From positions 1 through 8,983 of the forward strand of contig CAKKOZ010000075.1 in the NCBI GenBank assembly GCA_919901335.1: DNA of 8,983 nucleotides, in the 5' to 3' direction. The notes below the pieces were generated by a model. The model saw only the letters and a list, made by a program, of their open reading frames with translations, did no database searches and was not told where the DNA came from. The first letter of the stretch is position 1, and each line of letters begins with the position of its first letter. Positions 5,539 through 8,983 of the stretch are shown piece after piece. Source of the stretch: Nitrospiria bacterium (GTDB lineage Bacteria; Nitrospirota; Nitrospiria; JACQBZ01). The translations under genes and the position numbers were made by a program.

Positions 5539-5807
5539 TCAATCTCTCCTCGAAGCTCCAGAAGAAGCTCTGGATCTTCACCAACGCTTACATGATTGGA
5601 GCGAAGGTGAGCTTCCTCGAGATCCGGGACATCATTGTCCAGCTCGAGCGACTGGCCGACGATGACGCCGGATCCGAAGAGCTTGAATCCAAACTTCATG
5701 AATTGGGAGAGCAGGCCGGCAAGAGGTTTCCGCCGCCACTCAAGTTCATCCAAACGACGCTCGACATGATCGAGTTCGCAGTCAGGCTACGAAGGAGGGT
5801 TCGATGA
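5535..5807 (+). CDS. Small helical protein, function unknown
   Basis: I recognise no family for this predicted 90-aa protein. It starts at GTG 5535, overlapping the integrase stop by four bases, with GGAGG at 5523-5527 seven bases upstream. It appears all-helical: one helix at about 4-20 (SKLQKKLWIFTNAYMIG), an acidic amphipathic region at about 26-60 (LEIRDIIVQLERLADDD) and a basic C-terminal helix ending RLRRRVR. It has no signal peptide or clear membrane span. The next gene overlaps its end (ATGA). Its position between the integrase and the 552-aa protein suggests a partner or assembly factor for either, but nothing in the sequence identifies a biochemical role. Confidence 0.75.
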   Translation: MINLSSKLQKKLWIFTNAYMIGAKVSFLEIRDIIVQLERLADDDAGSEELESKLHELGEQAGKRFPPPLKFIQTTLDMIEFAVRLRRRVR

Positions 5808-7462
5808 GTACGGAAGCAGGGGGAGACCTGGGCGACCTGTTGGGAACCGCCACAAGCGAGGCCGGGAACGGAACCGAGGTCACGACGGTAGAGGCGAAGA
5901 AATCAGCGGAAGTCGCCAGAGCTGCCTCCGTCGTCGCCAAAGCGGCACGGGACAAGGCCAAGGCCGATGCCACCGCCATCAAGGACGCTCGGGTTCCCTC
6001 TCCCACGCGGGTTGAGGCTCTCGCCAACGCCCGCGAGGAGCTCGCCGTACGCGCCATCCTGCCGGACGCCGACCGGATCCGCATCAAGCGCCGGGAGCCG
6101 GATGGAAAGATTTTCCCGATCCAGGACTACACCGCTGCCGAGATCGCTCTGGACGGCGATATCCCGGCCTTCATCAACAAGCGCATCCGGCCGAACTTCG
6201 GGGACTTCGACTACATCGTCTACGTCCTGCGTGGCGGGGACGAGATCGCGCACTCGACCATCCCACGGCAAAAGGCCCGCGAGGACGGCGAGGGCAACAT
6301 GACGATCGCCGTGATGAAGCAGATGATCGAGGTACTCCAGCAGCGGAACGCGGCACCTGTCGCGCAGGCTCCGTCGATGTCCGACGAGCTGACCAAGCTC
6401 ATGGCCCTCATGCAGGGCCAGGGCGGCAGCGGGAAGCTCGACCCGACGATGATCATGATGATGCCGATGCTCAAGGAAGCGATGAAGCCTTCGCCGTCGT
6501 CCGACCCGGCTCTCCAGATGATGACGACGTTGCTCGAGCGCATGGAGCGGTCGGAGCGGGATCGAGAGCGGGCCCCGGCGGAGTTCCCGACGTTGCAGTC
6601 GCCACCGCCGGTGGACGAAAGCAAGGGCATGGCCGAGCTCGTGACCTCCCTCGCCGCTGCGCTCAAGCCGGCCGAACAGCCCCGGTCGGAATCGCTATCC
6701 GTGAAGGACATCATCGAGCTGATGAAGCTCAACGCTCCGCCGCCACCCAAGGCCGGGATGACGGCTGGGGAGATCCTCGGCCTCATCACCACGGCGATGC
6801 CGTTGATCACGCAGATGACCGGCGGCGGTGCGAAAGAGGAGTTGCGAGACTTGCGGGCAGAGCTTCGGGAGGTCCGGGGTGAGAAGCGTAGCGTCAAGGC
6901 CATGCTCGAGGAGGTCAAGGAGACCCAAGAGCTCGCCCGAGCGCTCGTTCCCGTGGATCCTCATGAGCAGCAGGCGGCGAGTGTCGGGGAGTGGACCGGC
7001 ATGGTGAAGCACATCTACGACGGTCTTCCAGGCGTGCTGGCAGCGGCGAAGGACGTCTTCATCGAGGTCCGGAAGGCGAAGCAGGCCGGTGCAACCCAAG
7101 AGGATCTTGGAGTCGAGCCATCTCCTCCAGCGGCTGGCAAGGTGCGGTTGGAGCTGACGGAGGCGGCAGAGCAAGCCCTGGTGGCGATGGGGAACGAGGA
7201 GACAGACGAAGGGGTGATGCAGGCAGGGTTCAACTTCCTCGTCGCGGTGTCCGTTCTCGGTGGCTGGAAGAAGTACATCGCCAACCTCATCCAGGCGTCC
7301 AAGGTCGGCAACAAGGTGAAGGTGCTCGCCATCCTCAAAGGCATCCTCGGAGCGATGGTCGACGCCGAGAAGCTCGACATCGAAGCGGCGCAACGGGCCT
7401 ACGGTGTCTTCGAAGAGAGCGTGGACGACGTGATGGAAGCCCTTGCAAAGGCAGCGAAATGA
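5804..7462 (+). CDS. 552-aa Ala/Met-rich coiled-coil protein, unknown
   Basis: I do not recognise this protein as a whole. GGAGGG (5794-5799) precedes ATG 5804, which overlaps the upstream stop by four bases. An Ala/Lys-rich helix covers about 30-62. A compact alpha/beta segment spans about 88-155 (RIRIKRREPDGKIFPIQDY, then FDYIVYVLRGGDEIAHS). Next come Met-rich helices (about 165-250, including MIMMMPML at 216-223), Pro-rich linkers, and a strongly charged coiled coil at about 344-382 (KEELRDLRAELREVRGEK). The helical C-terminal domain (about 395-552) contains a hydrophobic patch (FNFLVAVSVLGGW). It has no signal peptide, ATPase motif or Cys cluster. The size, the long coiled coil and the cluster position suggest a scaffold, virion-internal or assembly protein. 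It is possibly membrane-associated through the Met-rich part, which is speculative. It continues the integrase transcription unit. Confidence 0.8.
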   Translation: MSTEAGGDLGDLLGTATSEAGNGTEVTTVEAKKSAEVARAASVVAKAARDKAKADATAIKDARVPSPTRVEALANAREELAVRAILPDADRIRIKRREPDGKIFPIQDYTAAEIALDGDIPAFINKRIRPNFGDFDYIVYVLRGGDEIAHSTIPRQKAREDGEGNMTIAVMKQMIEVLQQRNAAPVAQAPSMSDELTKLMALMQGQGGSGKLDPTMIMMMPMLKEAMKPSPSSDPALQMMTTLLERMERSERDRERAPAEFPTLQSPPPVDESKGMAELVTSLAAALKPAEQPRSESLSVKDIIELMKLNAPPPPKAGMTAGEILGLITTAMPLITQMTGGGAKEELRDLRAELREVRGEKRSVKAMLEEVKETQELARALVPVDPHEQQAASVGEWTGMVKHIYDGLPGVLAAAKDVFIEVRKAKQAGATQEDLGVEPSPPAAGKVRLELTEAAEQALVAMGNEETDEGVMQAGFNFLVAVSVLGGWKKYIANLIQASKVGNKVKVLAILKGILGAMVDAEKLDIEAAQRAYGVFEESVDDVMEALAKAAK

Positions 7463-7704
7463 ACGCGAGTATCCTGGCGATGGACGGCCAGCGCGTGCGC
7501 TTCAGTCCTGATGGGTCTCCGTGCCAGAGGCATGAGGATTCGTACGACGATCGTGCGCGTCACGACCTCACCAAGGTTCTGCGGACGCACGTCTTCCCGA
7601 GGATCAAGGTTCCCGGGGAGGACGGATGCTGCGGCTGCGTACTGGACAGCCTTCTCACGGCGATGGCGGTGGTCAACGCCAAGCACGTTACCCACCTGAA
7701 CTGA
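7459..7704 (+). CDS. Small Cys/His protein, possible zinc binder
   Basis: This predicted 81-aa protein starts at ATG 7459, overlapping the previous stop by four bases (ATGA). The Shine-Dalgarno match is weak (AAAGG at about 7448-7452), so expression probably relies on coupling. Candidate metal ligands are C22 and H25 (CQRH), H35, H44 and the cluster C57, C58, C60 (GCCGC), followed by a hydrophobic helix (VLDSLLTAMAVV) and a His-containing tail (HVTH). I recognise no family. It is the last gene of the integrase cluster, and the next promoter begins four bases after its stop. It could be a small zinc-binding regulator or an accessory of the 552-aa protein. Confidence 0.7.
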   Translation: MNASILAMDGQRVRFSPDGSPCQRHEDSYDDRARHDLTKVLRTHVFPRIKVPGEDGCCGCVLDSLLTAMAVVNAKHVTHLN

Positions 7705-7708
7705 CGGC

Positions 7709-7737
7709 TTGACCGGGCCGCCTCACGGCCCTACGCT
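7709..7737 (+). promoter_or_regulatory. Leaderless promoter with dyad-filled spacer
   Basis: TTGACC (7709-7714), a 17-base spacer and TACGCT (7732-7737) are followed by seven bases and ATG 7745, so the RNA start is expected at 7744-7745. No Shine-Dalgarno sequence is present. The spacer is exactly the perfect inverted repeat GGGCCG-CCTCA-CGGCCC (7715-7731), an operator-like dyad between the two promoter boxes. Confidence 0.7.
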
Positions 7738-7744
7738 CGCTCGC

Positions 7745-8554
7745 ATGAAGGCCACCGATTTCATCATGGCCGCCGGCTCGATCCTGGCTGGCATCAAAAC
7801 CCTCGCAGACGGGTTCGGTGAGATCGCAGAGGCCACGGGTCGGGTCAACTTCAAGCCGGAGGCGAACGGGAACGCTCCGGTGGCGACGTCGCATCACGTC
7901 GGCCGGGACATCAAAGAGCGCATCCACCACATCAAGGACATGACGCAGAAGGGGATGCGGAGTCCGGTGGTACGGGCCTTCGCCGTCCGAGTGCTCTCCT
8001 CGCGGTGCGCTCGCTGCGAGGGCTGCAAGAAGCTCAACGTCGTCACCGACATTGCGAAGCACATCAATCCCCGGCCAGGTCTCGTTCGCGGGATCGTTCA
8101 AGGGAACGAGTGGGTGTGTGGCAACTGCAACACCATGAACGCCATTGGCAAGACGACGTGGTGTGTTCCCGAGAAGAACTGGCGATCGGAATGCGAGGCG
8201 ATCTTCGAAGCGGTACGTTCGCACATCAGGTACACACGAGACATCGAAGGGATCGACACCTACCAGCATCCGGTACGCACGCTGGAGTGGGGTGGAGGCG
8301 ACTGTGACGACTACACCATAGTCCTGGCCTCGATGTTGAAAAGTGTCGGCTATCCAGTGAAGGCCAGAACGATGGAGCAGCGGAGAACACCCAACGGGCA
8401 ACGTGTTGGACAGTGGGGACACATCCTCCTCATCGTCGGCGTACCTCCGCAGAAGCCCGGTGGCTGGCTCCCGCTGGACGCCTCGGTGGACAAGCCGGCG
8501 GGTTGGTATCCGCCGAAGCAGATGATCTACCGGACGCAGGACTTCGACCTGTGA
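7745..8554 (+). CDS. Transglutaminase-fold protein with extra Cys cluster
   Basis: This predicted 269-aa protein carries a transglutaminase-like (papain-fold) domain over about residues 145-260. The catalytic Cys is C187 in WGGGDCDDY, followed by the helix TIVLASMLKSVGYPVKA typical of the family. The His is H226 (QWGHILLIV) and the Asp is D245 (WLPLDASVD), so the triad looks complete and a protease, amidase or cross-linking activity is possible. Upstream lies a cysteine cluster, C88-x2-C91-x2-C94 and C125-x2-C128, with C140 and C150 nearby, resembling a zinc ribbon. The N-terminus (residues 6-21, FIMAAGSILAGIKTLA) is a mildly hydrophobic helix that could touch a membrane; it is not a clear signal peptide. 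ATG 7745 is chosen because the promoter sits seven bases upstream and excludes the TTG at 7709. The gene overlaps the next one by four bases. It could act on peptidoglycan during entry or exit, or mature virion proteins. Confidence 0.85.
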   Translation: MKATDFIMAAGSILAGIKTLADGFGEIAEATGRVNFKPEANGNAPVATSHHVGRDIKERIHHIKDMTQKGMRSPVVRAFAVRVLSSRCARCEGCKKLNVVTDIAKHINPRPGLVRGIVQGNEWVCGNCNTMNAIGKTTWCVPEKNWRSECEAIFEAVRSHIRYTRDIEGIDTYQHPVRTLEWGGGDCDDYTIVLASMLKSVGYPVKARTMEQRRTPNGQRVGQWGHILLIVGVPPQKPGGWLPLDASVDKPAGWYPPKQMIYRTQDFDL

Positions 8555-8961
8555 GCCTCGAGGTCTTCGATCTCGGGGCGACGCAGCCGGATATTTCGGT
8601 GGTGATCGAGCCGCTCCTCCGCGAGTACGAGAAGAGGATTCGGCCTCATGCGGGCTGGCTGGAGGAGCAGGGGCACAACGCAGCGAAGCTGGCTCTCGCA
8701 AAGGCACTCGGGTCCAAGAAGCGTCCAGCAGGCGGTGGTGGAGCCCCGGGCCAGCCTGCGCCGCCCGCCTGGGTGGACCGTCTGCTTTCCCCGGTGATCG
8801 AGCCGTTCGGCAAGGGGTTCAAGGACGAGGCGATCAAGCTGACGAAGCCCTATGTCGTTGGCGGAGTCGTGGTGATTGTCGCGAGCGTAGGACTCGCGTT
8901 TTTCGCGGGTCGCGCTTTCGGCAAAAGAAAGTTGCTTGACACGACTCGCGTAGGGTCGTAG
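8551..8961 (+). CDS. Single-span membrane protein, function unknown
   Basis: This predicted 136-aa protein starts at GTG 8551, overlapping the transglutaminase-like stop (GTGA), with GCAGGA at 8536-8541 as a modest ribosome binding site. An N-terminal amphipathic segment (about 14-53, including IEPLLREYEKRI) leads into a Lys/Gly/Pro linker (55-73). A second amphipathic helix (about 74-99, WVDRLLSPVIEPF) follows, then one membrane span (about 101-120, YVVGGVVVIVASVGLAFFAG) and a basic tail (RAFGKRK). No signal peptide is visible, so a C-terminal anchor in the inner membrane or a virion membrane is likely. Coupling to the upstream gene suggests the two proteins act together at the envelope. The stop codon TAG (8959-8961) is also the first half of the next promoter's -10 box. 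Confidence 0.8.
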   Translation: MSLEVFDLGATQPDISVVIEPLLREYEKRIRPHAGWLEEQGHNAAKLALAKALGSKKRPAGGGGAPGQPAPPAWVDRLLSPVIEPFGKGFKDEAIKLTKPYVVGGVVVIVASVGLAFFAGRAFGKRKLLDTTRVGS

Positions 8962-8964
8962 GCT
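8936..8964 (+). promoter_or_regulatory. Promoter for the gene beyond the right edge
   Basis: TTGACA (8936-8941), a 17-base spacer and TAGGCT (8959-8964) form the best -35 match in the window, inside the end of the membrane-protein gene. The spacer again forms a dyad, CGACTC-GCGTA-GGGTCG, with one mismatch in six. Confidence 0.75.
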
Positions 8965-8976
8965 CCTTTTCGCAAC

Positions 8977-8983
8977 GGAGGAA
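8977..8983 (+). promoter_or_regulatory. Ribosome binding site of the next gene
   Basis: GGAGGAA ends the window, 13 to 19 bases after the -10 box. It is a near-ideal Shine-Dalgarno sequence for a gene starting just beyond base 8983, which should be strongly expressed. Confidence 0.6.

Noticed and set aside
6220..7393. Minus-strand frames opposite the 552-aa gene
   Set aside because: Antisense shadows with Ser/Arg-rich or Leu/His/Arg-rich translations and no supporting start signals; the + strand frame is coupled to both neighbours.

Overview
This is a GC-rich window, and nearly all of it is coding on the + strand. It reads as part of a phage-like or plasmid-like mobile element. The likely host is a high-GC Gram-negative bacterium. 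The Gram-negative assignment rests on a short lipoprotein with an LAGC lipobox followed by an acidic, cysteine-rich mature part, a style common in Myxococcota. The host assignment is inference, because no marker gene is present.

Layout. (1) 1-782: a structured leader with no convincing gene, then two coupled small genes: a 94-aa coiled-coil/CxxC protein and a 97-aa winged-helix DNA-binding protein. (2) 750-1079: an iteron-type array of nine copies around TTCCGCGTTGAGGCAG. Six point right and three point left, and a copy of the palindrome TGTCGCGCGCGACA bounds each side. The best reading is a replication origin or a partition/control region, with the winged-helix protein as candidate binder. 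(3) 1326-1775: a 149-aa lipoprotein. (4) 1869-3887: a 672-aa phage-structural-type protein with its own promoter and ribosome binding site, closed by a strong terminator. (5) 4035-4625: a lysine-rich 196-aa protein of unknown role. (6) 4678-7704: a four-gene cluster with 4-base overlaps. It holds a tyrosine recombinase with all its catalytic residues, a 90-aa helical protein, a 552-aa Ala/Met-rich coiled-coil protein and an 81-aa Cys/His protein. (7) 7745-8961: a transglutaminase-fold protein carrying an extra CxxCxxC/CxxC cluster, coupled to a 136-aa protein with one C-terminal membrane span. (8) A promoter and a ribosome binding site at the right edge serve a gene beyond the window.

The regulatory layout is unusually legible. 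Five sigma-70-like promoters (-35 TTGAC or TTGCC, each preceded by C; spacer exactly 17) split the window into transcription units. Two of them place the predicted RNA start at or one base before the start codon, in identical geometry, so the integrase and the transglutaminase-like gene are probably translated from leaderless mRNAs.

Taken together, an iteron-like origin, a recombinase and structural and membrane-associated proteins suggest a temperate phage-plasmid or an integrative virus-like element. No terminase, portal, packaging ATPase, recognisable capsid or classical Rep protein lies in this window, so the exact class is open.
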